Assembly (NCBI RefSeq): GCF_000336385.2
Contig: NZ_HG424505.1
Span: forward strand, 1-40,952
DNA length: 40,952 bases
Reading direction: 5' to 3'
From: Lysobacter antibioticus HS124
GTDB lineage: Bacteria > Pseudomonadota > Gammaproteobacteria > Xanthomonadales > Xanthomonadaceae
Position numbers and translations under genes: made by a program. Numbering within the stretch: the stretch's first letter is position 1; each line of letters begins with the position of its first letter. The notes beneath the pieces are model-generated. The model had not been told where the DNA came from. It did no database searches and worked only from the letters and a program-made list of their open reading frames with translations. Positions 9,288 through 16,424 of this stretch are shown here, piece by piece.

Positions 9288-9635
9288 TTACGAGCGCGAC
9301 CGGGAAAGAAACATGCCATACCGACGAAGTAGCGGCATTTGTGAGCAGAGATATAGGAACCCGGGTGCCATGGCAAGAGTCCAACCCGCCAAAACTGCGA
9401 GGATGTATGGCACAGCCTGTCGTTGAGCGGGCTCGTTAGTTGCCGTGACTAGGAAGACAAGGGAGCCGCCAAGAAGAATGGCAACGATGAGGTAGGCGAG
9501 CGTACCGAGGAAGACTTTCCCGCGCCTGTTGAATTTCTGCCCAATCCACAGGAGAACCTGCGTGTAACCGAAGAGAGAACATGTAAGGGCAAGACAGGCG
9601 ACGACTGTGCGCAAGATGAGTTCTTGCCAAAACAT
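9288..9635 (-). CDS. Cassette gene 1, small integral membrane protein
   Basis: 115 residues with four likely transmembrane segments, near residues 8-30, 42-64, 74-95 and a less certain one around 95-105, and a basic C-terminus (RRYGMFLSRSRS). The TAA at 9288-9290 sits 8 bases before attC 3. The ATG at 9635 lies about 20 bases after a GTTAGGC recombination box, so this is the first visible cassette of the array. No known family is recognised. Small membrane proteins are common cargo of chromosomal integron cassettes, but that does not indicate a function here. Confidence 0.75.
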   Translation of the reverse strand: MFWQELILRTVVACLALTCSLFGYTQVLLWIGQKFNRRGKVFLGTLAYLIVAILLGGSLVFLVTATNEPAQRQAVPYILAVLAGWTLAMAPGFLYLCSQMPLLRRYGMFLSRSRS

Positions 9636-9680
9636 GAGAGAAAAGTCCGTATGCGGCCTAACTACCTAATAGCCGGATCC

Positions 9681-9797
9681 CTGGGTCCGGTTATACGACT
9701 TATCCACAGCGCACCGTCTGATGAGCTATCCCCTTAATACGACTCGATCTTAGGCCGACTAGGCCCGGCTAACAAGCCGATGTACAACCGGACCCAG
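9681..9797. repeat. 117-bp unit with 16-bp terminal inverted repeats
   Basis: CTGGGTCCGGTTATAC at 9681-9696 is matched in inverse orientation at 9782-9797 with one mismatch (15 of 16). The interior carries a DnaA-box-like TTATCCACA and a GGCC-rich imperfect palindrome, and no gene. The size and structure resemble a miniature inverted-repeat element or a large hairpin. No target duplication is obvious. It lies 19 bases beyond the first cassette box. Confidence 0.55.
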
Positions 9798-10011
9798 CAG
9801 GTGTGGAGCGCGCACTCAGGCGGATGTCTGCTTTGGGTCGGAAGCAGACACTGGTCGTGCCAGACCCCTGGCCATGGGGCCGCTGGGGGCTAATGAGGGC
9901 TATTGAGTTGGTGGCTTACGCTGACCAACACCACTCGCAGCGGCCCCACGTCGTGAGGGCTAATGAGGGTCGTTGGGGGCGAATGAGGGTCAATGAGGGC
10001 GATTGGGGGGG
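9798..10011 (+). repeat. G-rich repeat clusters 2 and 3, with hairpin copy 2
   Basis: The diverged GTCTGCTT/AAGCAGAC hairpin is at 9826-9849. Cluster 2 of the 10-base G-rich unit is at 9885-9911 and cluster 3 at 9955-10014, with six units in strict 10-base register that overlap the CCA end of the tRNA gene. A 10-bp inverted repeat (TGGGGCCGCT / AGCGGCCCCA) at 9875-9948 encloses cluster 2. No gene is visible. Confidence 0.65.
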
Positions 10012-10090
<79 letters not shown>

Positions 10091-10097
10091 AAGGGTT

Positions 10098-11261
10098 TCA
10101 GCGCTTTCCCCGAGACCGCGTGTGTAATTTCGGTGTAATTCTGCGGGTTTTCAAGCGCGTCTGCAGGGCGGCCATCGCGACCTGCATCGAAGCCGCATGA
10201 GTATATCGCTCGGCCATCGCTCTCGTCTTCCATCCCCCCATTTGCTGGATGGTTGCCGCGTCCAGGCCGGCGTGCGCAGCGTTGGTCGCCATGGTATGCC
10301 GCATGGTGTGGGGGGTGACGTGCTTGCGCAGCTTTGCGCGCTTCACGCAGCGGGCGAAGATCGAGTTGATCTGGTAGACCCGCCCGGACGCGGCGCGCGC
10401 CGAGGGGAACAGGAACTCATCCGGCTCACGGCCAGCGATGAGCTTGGTCAGGTACTTGGCCAGCACTTCCGGGATTGGCTGCTCGCGCTCACCGGCCTTG
10501 TCCTTGTCGATCCACAGGATTCGCCTGGTCGGGTCGACGTCGCGGACGCGCAGCCCAAGAACGGCTTCATGTCGCGCGCCGGAGTACAGGGCGATCATCA
10601 CGAACGGGTGCGCGTGCTCGGACTGGTCTTCAGCGGCCGCCTGCAGCAACGCCGCGGCCTCCTCTGGGGTCAGGTAGACGAGTTTCCCCTTGGGCTCATG
10701 CTGGCGCTGTAGCTCTGGCACCACCGCCAGCAGTCGGCGCCGGCGCATCGTGTTGAGCATGTGCAGCAGCGCCGATCGCTCCCTATTGATCGTGCCTGGA
10801 CCGGCGCCTTCTCCCTTCCTGGTGGTCACGTAAGCCAGCCAGTCGTCGCTGGAGAGCCGCGCAACGCTCCGGGCGCCCAAATGCGGGGTCAGGTGCTCCT
10901 TGAAGCGCATCCGCTTCGTGGCGATGTCCTTGCCGTTGTGCTTCTCCAGGTAAGCCAAGTAGTCCTCGGCCGCGGCCTTGACGCTGCGCGGCGCCCCTTG
11001 CTTGCTGCCGACCACCCCATGGCCTGCCGCGCGCTTCTGGGCCTTGAGCTTGGCGACGACTTCCTCAGCCTGCGTCCTGGTGTACCCCTCGGACTCGAGG
11101 CCGACGACCTGGTGGTGCCGCGCGCGGGCGACCATCACGTTGACCGACCAGCGGCCGTCCCCGTTGGGGAGGCGGGTGTATACGATTCCGTGCTCGTTGA
11201 TCGATGCGCCAGGTCTCAGAGCGCGCATCGCGGGCCGCGTGAGCTTGGCAAAGGCTGTCAT
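10098..11261 (-). CDS. Tyrosine recombinase / integrase of the element
   Basis: 387 residues. Catalytic residues of the tyrosine recombinase family are visible: the first Arg in SGARHEAVLGL, the HTMRH box, a Trp in GGWKTRAMA and the nucleophilic Tyr in AERYTHA. The N-terminal half has a SAM-like core-binding region (VKAAAEDYLAYLEKH...), preceded by an AP2-like arm-binding segment. It should integrate and excise the element at the tRNA-Ile2 gene 11 bases from its stop codon. The start ATG overlaps the stop of the upstream Arc-like gene (ATGA), so the two are probably translationally coupled. Candidate arm-binding sites lie within its last codons. Transcription runs toward the tRNA. Confidence 0.95.
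   Translation of the reverse strand: MTAFAKLTRPAMRALRPGASINEHGIVYTRLPNGDGRWSVNVMVARARHHQVVGLESEGYTRTQAEEVVAKLKAQKRAAGHGVVGSKQGAPRSVKAAAEDYLAYLEKHNGKDIATKRMRFKEHLTPHLGARSVARLSSDDWLAYVTTRKGEGAGPGTINRERSALLHMLNTMRRRRLLAVVPELQRQHEPKGKLVYLTPEEAAALLQAAAEDQSEHAHPFVMIALYSGARHEAVLGLRVRDVDPTRRILWIDKDKAGEREQPIPEVLAKYLTKLIAGREPDEFLFPSARAASGRVYQINSIFARCVKRAKLRKHVTPHTMRHTMATNAAHAGLDAATIQQMGGWKTRAMAERYTHAASMQVAMAALQTRLKTRRITPKLHTRSRGKR
10122..10142. promoter_or_regulatory. Candidate left arm-type integrase sites
   Basis: Two copies of GTGTAATT lie 11 bases apart (10122 and 10133), 32 bases inside the left attachment repeat. The same pair with the same 11-base spacing occurs near the right end. Paired short direct repeats close to both ends are typical of integrase arm sites. 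This is inference from pattern only. Confidence 0.5.
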
Positions 11262-11692
11262 TCGGCCTTCGGAAAGAATACGTCGTTAATCAAGGCTTCG
11301 ATTTCCACATTCAGCACCCCGATTCGGGCGACGGCCTCAGTTGCCTGGGCTTCTAGCTGCGCCACACGCGCCTCAAGTGCAGCTTTGTGCTCAATTTCTT
11401 CGATCTTCCTTGGCGATTTTAGGCGGTCAATCTCTGCCTTAAGCGCCTTCTTCTGTGCGAGCAAAACACGTGTTTCAGAGATGAGGTCGGCGCGCTCGAG
11501 CATCTTCGTTTCAGCGGCGCGTCCACTGACGCTGAATCCACTGAAGATGCTTCGCTTCGCCTGAAAGCTTTGCTCAAGGCGGTGGACAACCTCTGCGCCA
11601 AAGGTCCTTCCTGAATCCTTGGCCGACTCCATGAGTCGATCCTTGAGCTCAGCTGGGAGCCGGATATTGGTTTGCGGGTCGTTTCTGGCCAT
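11258..11692 (-). CDS. Arc-type ribbon-helix-helix regulator with coiled coil
   Basis: 144 residues from the ATG at 11692. A longer upstream reading would run through the operator repeats and lacks support. The N-terminus (MARNDPQTNIRLPAELKDRL) is an Arc/MetJ-like beta strand followed by two helices ending about residue 45. Residues 60-135 are a long charged coiled coil (RADLISETRVLLAQKKAL...). It probably binds as a dimer or tetramer to the three repeated sites just upstream of its own start and so controls both divergent transcripts. The gene is coupled to the integrase by a 4-base overlap. The Arc fold is clear; the role as element repressor is inferred. Confidence 0.82.
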   Translation of the reverse strand: MARNDPQTNIRLPAELKDRLMESAKDSGRTFGAEVVHRLEQSFQAKRSIFSGFSVSGRAAETKMLERADLISETRVLLAQKKALKAEIDRLKSPRKIEEIEHKAALEARVAQLEAQATEAVARIGVLNVEIEALINDVFFPKAE

Positions 11693-11707
11693 ACGAAAAG
11701 ATACCAC

Positions 11708-11773
11708 GTAGCACGGGGCTTGCATCAAATGTAGCCCCGTGCTACAAGGTGGCCATTGGTAGCACGGGGCTAC
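11708..11773. promoter_or_regulatory. Triple operator between divergent regulators
   Basis: Three copies of the 15-base word GTAGCACGGGGCTAC occur at 11708-11722 (last two bases diverged), 11731-11745 (inverse orientation) and 11759-11773. Each copy has 5-base palindromic arms GTAGC/GCTAC. They fill the gap between the Arc-like gene (minus) and the AlpA-like gene (plus). Alternating orientation and spacing of about 23 and 28 bases suggest a cooperative switch. Confidence 0.7.
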
Positions 11774-11789
11774 CTTGGAGGCCAGCAAA

Positions 11790-12017
11790 ATGGGAATTTG
11801 TGACACGGCGGCCATGAGCGCTGCCGACCGGCTGAACGTAAGGGCCGCTGCGCGCTATCTGGGTATAGCCAAGTCGACGCTCGACAAGATGCGCAGCGAC
11901 GGACGTGGTCCGCGCTACTTGCGCCTGGGAACGCGGGTCTTCTATCGCCCCAAGGACCTGGACGAATACGTGGCCAGTAAGTTCATCGAAACCACCGACA
12001 GCCGTAGCGCTGCCTGA
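11790..12017 (+). CDS. AlpA/excisionase-like helix-turn-helix protein
   Basis: 75 residues. The core LNVRAAARYLGIAKSTLDKM, then GRGPRYLRLGTRVFYRPKDLDEYV, is the MerR/AlpA-like winged helix typical of excisionases and element activators. I chose the ATG at 11790 because GGAGG lies 8 bases upstream; a TTG at 11775 would sit on that ribosome site. It is first in the plus-strand operon and divergent from the Arc-like gene across the triple operator. A role as recombination directionality factor or activator is likely but inferred. Confidence 0.88.
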   Translation: MGICDTAAMSAADRLNVRAAARYLGIAKSTLDKMRSDGRGPRYLRLGTRVFYRPKDLDEYVASKFIETTDSRSAA

Positions 12018-12024
12018 AAAAGGC

Positions 12025-12057
12025 GGCGGGCCGAGTGCTGGACACACCCGGCCCGCC
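12025..12057 (+). terminator. Hairpin after the AlpA-like gene
   Basis: GGCGGGCCG and CGGCCCGCC form a 9-bp GC stem with a 15-base loop, 8 bases after the AlpA-like stop. Only TTG follows, so it may be an attenuator or processing site rather than a full terminator. Confidence 0.4.
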
Positions 12058-12087
12058 TTGATCAACCGTTCTGCGAAGGAGAACGAG

Positions 12088-12351
12088 ATGACCCGATCCA
12101 CTCTACACCGAAACAAATCCGAGACCATCGGCGAAACGCCGGCCGCGGGGTCGGAAAAATCCTACGCGACAGCGTTCAGCGACAAGGCAGAGCTGGAAGT
12201 GTCGTTGTTCCAGATCGAAGCAATTGGCGAATCCCTGCAAGAGCTATTCGAACGCCTGCCGATGGATCCCGCCCACGAGCGTCCACGGTTGCTGGCAAGC
12301 ACGATCGTTCGCCTGTGCCACACAGCGCTGTGCGACGCGGGGTGCCGCTGA
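12088..12351 (+). CDS. Small element protein, unknown function
   Basis: 87 residues from the ATG at 12088, which has a good AAGGAG site about 6 bases upstream. The first 30 residues are polar and probably disordered. The rest is helical (LEVSLFQIEAIGESLQELFERL...RLLASTIVRLCHTALCDAG). I do not recognise a family. It opens the chain of five tiny genes ending at 13243, and the next start lies 1 base past its stop. The size, acidic-helical character and position next to the early regulators resemble accessory early genes of phages and satellites. Confidence 0.72.
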   Translation: MTRSTLHRNKSETIGETPAAGSEKSYATAFSDKAELEVSLFQIEAIGESLQELFERLPMDPAHERPRLLASTIVRLCHTALCDAGCR

Positions 12352-12352
12352 C

Positions 12353-12571
12353 ATGGCTACCACGTCGACCCTGCGACCTATCTCCCAGGAAGCCCGGGAC
12401 GAGTACGACAAGTGCTCGGAACAGCTGAGGGGCCTGCTTAATCTCATCAACTGCGGAAGCCAGGACCCCGGCGGATCACTCCACGACGCCACGATCCCGG
12501 CGGCCTGCTGGTTGGCAGCCGACCTGCTGGACAAGCTCGACTCTCTGTTTAACGGGGGGCTCGCCGAATGA
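12353..12571 (+). CDS. Small element protein, unknown function
   Basis: 72 residues. Starts 1 base after the previous stop and ends overlapping the next start by ATGA, so translation is probably coupled. Two predicted helices (ARDEYDKCSEQLRGLLNLI and ACWLAADLLDKLDSLFN) are joined by a glycine/proline turn. No known family is recognised. Its general two-helix shape resembles its operon neighbours, but sequence identity between them is not obvious. Confidence 0.7.
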   Translation: MATTSTLRPISQEARDEYDKCSEQLRGLLNLINCGSQDPGGSLHDATIPAACWLAADLLDKLDSLFNGGLAE

Positions 12572-12771
12572 GCCCATCCCAGATCAATCAAGCCTCCGAT
12601 CTCGCAAATCGCTTGCGCGTGCAGTTCTGCACCGCCGAAGCCGACAACCTGCTGGCGCTAACCCACTCCGATCTCGGTCATCTTCTAGGGCTGTGGGCGT
12701 CCATCGCCTCTGAACTCTGTGAGGTGATCGATGGCGACTCTTATCAGGTCCCCACTGAGGAAAAACAATGA
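12568..12771 (+). CDS. Small element protein, unknown function
   Basis: 67 residues, overlapping both neighbours by 4 bases (ATGA at each end). Predicted as two helices (QINQASDLANRLRVQF and HLLGLWASIASELCEVI). No family is recognised. Overlapping starts and stops make it likely that it is translated with the rest of the operon. Confidence 0.7.
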   Translation: MSPSQINQASDLANRLRVQFCTAEADNLLALTHSDLGHLLGLWASIASELCEVIDGDSYQVPTEEKQ

Positions 12772-13013
12772 CCGAAGACGATACCCGCAATCTGGCAGGA
12801 CTTCGCCGGCTGAGCGAGAAGGTGAGCGCTATCACTGCCCAGTCTAAGGCGAATCCGCGTGCGCTAGACCTGATGCCGATCGAAGAGCTCACAGGCATGC
12901 AAGGCATGCTGCGAGTTTGGCGCCCCCTGATGCTGTCCACCGCGCGCGACATGGTGAATCTGGAGGGCTATATCACTAAGGCCCTCAAGCGCCGAAGGGG
13001 TATCAGGGCATGA
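12768..13013 (+). CDS. Small element protein, unknown function
   Basis: 81 residues, helical and basic at the C-terminus (ITKALKRRRGIRA), with ATGA overlaps on both sides. The basic tail could bind nucleic acid, but no motif is recognised. A ribosome-site-like GAGGAAAAACA precedes the ATG, within the previous gene's last codons. Confidence 0.7.
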   Translation: MTEDDTRNLAGLRRLSEKVSAITAQSKANPRALDLMPIEELTGMQGMLRVWRPLMLSTARDMVNLEGYITKALKRRRGIRA

Positions 13014-13243
13014 ACCGATACCCGGACCCCTTCCATTTCGAGTCCTGCGGCCCAACAAGCGGCGAGCTGTGCAAGGCGCTGGTTGACCTTGGAGACGGTG
13101 CCGCGGCAGCTGCAGAGCATCTGGCGCGCTTCCCGACCCGTGACGGATGCGCCCACTTGATCGCCAAGCTCGCACGGCTGGAAAGGCACCTGCACGCGCT
13201 CAGGAACGCTCTGGAGCGCGAAGAGGCGCCCAAGGAAGACTGA
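13010..13243 (+). CDS. Small element protein, unknown function
   Basis: 77 residues, fourth in the overlapping series. Its ATG overlaps the previous TGA, and its TGA shares one base with the next ATG (TGATG). Contains a helical repeat-like region (CKALVDLGDGAAAAAEHLAR, then LIAKLARLERHLHALRNALE) with leucine spacing suited to self-association. No family is recognised. Confidence 0.7.
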   Translation: MNRYPDPFHFESCGPTSGELCKALVDLGDGAAAAAEHLARFPTRDGCAHLIAKLARLERHLHALRNALEREEAPKED

Positions 13244-13659
13244 TGGCCGACGGCGCCGGCAAGAAGATAGCGGAACAGAAGCGGCCCTTTCACAAGGGCC
13301 GTGGCAAGGGGCCGCCCTTCGTCCAGATCTACCACCGGATTACCGACTCGGACGAGTTCGGCCAGCTCAGCGGCAACGCACTGAAGCTGCTGCTGGAGGT
13401 TGCACGGCAGTATCGGCCAGGCCGTAACGGCGACCTGAGCGTTCCCTGGTCGCTGCTGCGCGATCGTGGATGGCGAAGCCAGGGAACGGTTGCTGATGCC
13501 AAACAGGAGCTTCTGGAGCGCGGCTGGATGATCGAGACGCGAAAGGGCGGCAAGAACAAATGCAGCCTATACGCGCTGACCTGGTATCCAATCGACGCGA
13601 GCGAGAAGCATCAGGAGCCACCAACGGTGACCGCGCTAGACCTGTGGAAATCGAAATGA
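13243..13659 (+). CDS. Winged-helix replication-like protein
   Basis: 138 residues from the ATG at 13243, overlapping the preceding stop. After a basic N-terminus (KKIAEQKRPFHKGRGKG) comes FVQIYHRITDSDEFGQLSGN, then a winged helix-turn-helix: ALKLLLEVARQY, LSVPWSLLRDRGWRSQGTVA and AKQELLERGWMIETRKGG, ending in a beta wing. This organisation is common in replication or plasmid-partition-type initiators of small phages and integrative elements. The iteron-like repeats begin 3 bases after its stop, supporting a DNA-binding role at an origin. It could instead be a transcriptional regulator. No helicase or primase gene accompanies it. Confidence 0.75.
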   Translation: MADGAGKKIAEQKRPFHKGRGKGPPFVQIYHRITDSDEFGQLSGNALKLLLEVARQYRPGRNGDLSVPWSLLRDRGWRSQGTVADAKQELLERGWMIETRKGGKNKCSLYALTWYPIDASEKHQEPPTVTALDLWKSK

Positions 13660-14264
13660 TTAGTCGCTATGCGGAGCAATTTGGTCGCTATGCGGAGCAA
13701 CTGAAACCTGAATTGCTCCGCATAGCGACCAACCTAGCCGCTATGCGGAGCAGTCAGGCCATTTTTGGCGTCTCAATTGGTCGCTATGTGCACACCTATC
13801 TAGATATCTACCAAGCGCCAGCGCATCTGCTGTGGCTTAGCCTCAAGCCTGTGCCTATTGCTCCAGGAGCCACCGGGCCAGAGCTGCCAACAGAAACCGA
13901 ATCGAAACCAATTGGGTTTTGGTCAGGCTCCACACATGGCAGTGGGAAGGTCGCCAGACTCACTGAGCGCTCCGTGAGCGAGCACGCGTCACTGACGCGT
14001 CACCCTGCGTCACACCTGACCAAGCCAGTACTGATCGAGCCAGGTGTATCCGCCGACATCGCGCGCGTGAGGCTGCCGATGCGTTCGCATTGCGGACGCA
14101 TTGCTCAGCCCGTGCGAAGGAAGCCCCTTGCAAGGCCCTTTGGGAACGGTTTCGAAAGGGTTTCTGGAGGGGTGGAGGAAAAGTCCAGTCGCCTTCTGTC
14201 GCGACACGTGCGCCCAGCCATTTTCTTACGTCCACAAAACCAGAGTTCCGCCAGGAGTCACTGA
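13656..14264 (+). CDS. Doubtful 202-residue frame over the repeat region
   Basis: An ATG at 13656 overlaps the winged-helix stop (ATGA), in keeping with the rest of the operon, and the frame stays open to 14264. The first part merely translates the DNA repeats (SRYAEQ / GRYAEQ / IATN). The remainder is low in recognisable structure, rich in Ser/Arg/Pro and has no domain. It may be a real, fast-evolving protein, or an open frame over an origin region. Confidence 0.3.
   Translation: MISRYAEQFGRYAEQLKPELLRIATNLAAMRSSQAIFGVSIGRYVHTYLDIYQAPAHLLWLSLKPVPIAPGATGPELPTETESKPIGFWSGSTHGSGKVARLTERSVSEHASLTRHPASHLTKPVLIEPGVSADIARVRLPMRSHCGRIAQPVRRKPLARPFGNGFERVSGGVEEKSSRLLSRHVRPAIFLRPQNQSSARSH
13663..13788. 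repeat. Iteron-like repeats with 20-bp perfect inverted pair
   Basis: The 17-base word GTCGCTATGCGGAGCAA occurs at 13663 and 13684 (21 bases apart), inverted at 13713-13729, with two changes at 13737-13753, and partly at 13780-13788. The second and third copies extend to perfect 20-base arms (13681-13700 and 13713-13732) around a 12-base loop. Such arrays beside an initiator-like gene are typical of replication origins. Confidence 0.75.
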
Positions 14265-14267
14265 GGC

Positions 14268-16424
14268 ATGAGCATCGGCCAAATCACCGTTGACCTTCTG
14301 GCGAAGACCGGGTCATTCGAGACCGATCTTGGGAGGGCTTCGAAGTCCGCACAGAAGCGCGCCAAGGAGATCGATGCCAGCTTCCAGGCTGCCGGACGGG
14401 CGATCGGCGCCGGCCTAGCGGTCATGGCTGGTGCTGCCGTAGTCGGGCTGAACAAGTATTTCCAGAACACCGTGGAGGCAGAGAAGGTCCAGGCGCAGCT
14501 GGCGGCCCGGATCAAGGACACGGGCGGCGCCGCGCAGCAGTCAATCGAATCGCTGAATCGGATGGCTGACTCGATGTCCAAGCTCACGGTCTTCGACGAC
14601 GAGGCGATCGGCGGCGTCCAGGCGATGCTGCTGACGTTCAAGGACATCCGCGGGGCGAACTTCGAAGCCGCGACCGGTGCCGTCCTGGACCTCGCCACGG
14701 CGATGGGAACTGATCTCAACTCCGCTGCCCTCCAGGTAGGCAAGGCCCTGAACGACCCCATCAAGGGGGTGACCGCACTGGCCAAGGCTGGCGTCCAGTT
14801 CACTGACGAACAGAAGAAGCTGATCAAGAGCTTCGTTGACGTCGGGGACGTGGCCAAGGCGCAGCAGGTGATTCTGCGGGAGCTGGAGGGCCAGATGGGG
14901 AGCGCGGCCGAGGCCGCCCGGGATACGCTTGGTGGCTCGCTGCAGGCGCTGCAGAACAGCTTCGACAACCTCCTCGAGGGGGACGCAGGGAGCGGCGGCC
15001 TGGTCGGCGCCCGTGACGCCGTGGAGAGCCTGATCAAGACCTTCAACGACCCCTCGACAAAGCAGGGGATCGACACCATGGCGTCCGGCCTCTTGCGGCT
15101 GGGCAACGCGGCGATCGTCGGCGGACGCGAGGTAGCTGGGTTCCTGACCCAGATCAAAGAGACTCTGACCGGGGAATCGCTGGGTGACACCGCTGACCAG
15201 ATCATCCGCCTCCGCGAGCACATCGCCATGCGGGAGAAGGTGAGCGGCGCCGGCAGCCAGACCGACCTGCGTCGGCAACTCGACGACCTGCGCCTCAAGT
15301 ACGCCAAGGAGCAGGCCAACGCGCCTATCGTCGCGACCGGGGATCGATTCTCCGCCGCCTACGAGGCCGCGGCCCTGAACTTCAACCCGAACCCGTCGCG
15401 CAGCACCGCGCGCGGCACCAGCGCCAGCATCGGGACCAAACGGCGGACCGCGGCCGAGGCTGTCGATCCCTTGCGAGACTTCGCCGCCGACCTGGTCAAG
15501 ATCCAAGCCAAGATGCAGGCGTCGCTCGAGGGGGGGGTCGAGAAGCAGATGGAATCGGCCGGCGAGTGGGCCAAGTTGACCGCCCAGTTGGAAGGCCCCC
15601 TGAAGGAGGCCGAGCTTTCCCACATCGAGCGGATGCTGGACATCGAGCGGCTCGGCAAGCTCGCTGGCGCCTCTTCTGCCGAGATTGCCAGACTCAAGGG
15701 ACTCGAGGCCGAGGGCTACAAGAAGGCGGCTGCGGCCATGCAGGAGCAGGCGGCGGCTGCGGCCAATCCGAAGCTGGTCGAGGGGATGGACGCCCTGCGC
15801 CAGGCCGGTTACGACTTCCTGGTCGACCTCCCGCGCGGCGGCCTCGACAACTGGAAGGACATGCTCGACAACCTGACGGACATGCTCACCCGCTGGGCCG
15901 CCAAGGGGCTCATAGATCAGTTGTTCGGAGGTGCCGGCACCACTGGTGCTGGGACGGCCGGCGGGGATTGGATCGGCCGGCTCTTCGGGGGCGGGTCGAA
16001 CTCGGGCGGCGGCTGGCTCAGCAAGATATTCGGCTCGTTCACTGGGATGAGCAGCGGTGGCGGCGGCTGGCTATCCAGCATCTTCGGCGGCGGCAGCACT
16101 GTCCCTTCGACCGGATTCGCCGGTTCTTTCGGCAACAACTTCGGTTGGCTTTTCGGTGGCGCCCGGGCTGGCGGCGGCAGCGTCTGGCCGGACTCCGCAT
16201 TCCTGGTCGGTGAGCGTGGACCGGAGCTGTTCGTGCCGCGATCAGCGGGCACGGTGCTGCCTGCCAACGTGACCCGCCAAGCTGCGCAAGGAGGTCCGCC
16301 GGGCGTGGTCAACTTCCACAACAGCCAGCACTTCAACGGCCTGCCTGGCAGGCAGACCATGCAGCAGTCCGAACTGGAGATAGGGCGTGCCGCACGCCGT
16401 GCAATGGCGAGGACGGGGCGCTAA
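14268..16424 (+). CDS. Phage tail tape measure protein (lambda gpH-like)
   Basis: 718 residues; starts at the ATG at 14268 after an AGGAG/TGAGG region. The N-terminus (MSIGQITVDLLAKTGSFETD) and the following helical region with two hydrophobic stretches (AIGAGLAVMAGAAVVGL) are typical of siphophage tape measure proteins. The conserved block MADSMSKLTVFDDEAIGGVQ...LNDPIKGVTALAKAGVQFT comes at residues 95-185. The middle is coiled coil. The C-terminus is Gly/Ser-rich, then has FLVGERGPELFVPRSAG and ends in an ARRAMARTGR tail, as in lambda-type proteins. In phages this protein sets tail length and helps DNA entry. Here it is the only structural gene, with no chaperone (G/GT), tube or tip gene beside it. 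It appears intact. At about 1.5 angstrom per residue it would span roughly 100 nm. Confidence 0.92.
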   Translation: MSIGQITVDLLAKTGSFETDLGRASKSAQKRAKEIDASFQAAGRAIGAGLAVMAGAAVVGLNKYFQNTVEAEKVQAQLAARIKDTGGAAQQSIESLNRMADSMSKLTVFDDEAIGGVQAMLLTFKDIRGANFEAATGAVLDLATAMGTDLNSAALQVGKALNDPIKGVTALAKAGVQFTDEQKKLIKSFVDVGDVAKAQQVILRELEGQMGSAAEAARDTLGGSLQALQNSFDNLLEGDAGSGGLVGARDAVESLIKTFNDPSTKQGIDTMASGLLRLGNAAIVGGREVAGFLTQIKETLTGESLGDTADQIIRLREHIAMREKVSGAGSQTDLRRQLDDLRLKYAKEQANAPIVATGDRFSAAYEAAALNFNPNPSRSTARGTSASIGTKRRTAAEAVDPLRDFAADLVKIQAKMQASLEGGVEKQMESAGEWAKLTAQLEGPLKEAELSHIERMLDIERLGKLAGASSAEIARLKGLEAEGYKKAAAAMQEQAAAAANPKLVEGMDALRQAGYDFLVDLPRGGLDNWKDMLDNLTDMLTRWAAKGLIDQLFGGAGTTGAGTAGGDWIGRLFGGGSNSGGGWLSKIFGSFTGMSSGGGGWLSSIFGGGSTVPSTGFAGSFGNNFGWLFGGARAGGGSVWPDSAFLVGERGPELFVPRSAGTVLPANVTRQAAQGGPPGVVNFHNSQHFNGLPGRQTMQQSELEIGRAARRAMARTGR

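Larger units (their letters stand above)
8172..9662 (-). mobile_element. Integron-type gene cassette array without integrase
   Basis: Three gene-plus-attC units are arranged head to tail on the minus strand. Each gene begins a few bases after a GTTRRRY box and ends at or in the RYYYAAC box of the next attC. The right boundary is the GTTAGGC box at 9656-9662, followed (minus strand) by the first cassette gene. No intI-like frame is visible anywhere in the window, so this is either an attC cluster lacking its integrase or the detached end of a chromosomal integron. The cassettes share no function I recognise. Confidence 0.75.

Noticed and set aside
7615-9709. Two perfect DnaA-box-like words (7615-7623 and 9701-9709)
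   Set aside because: Nine-base matches at this number are near what chance allows in 41 kb, and there is no cluster or AT-rich unwinding region, so no chromosomal origin is inferred.
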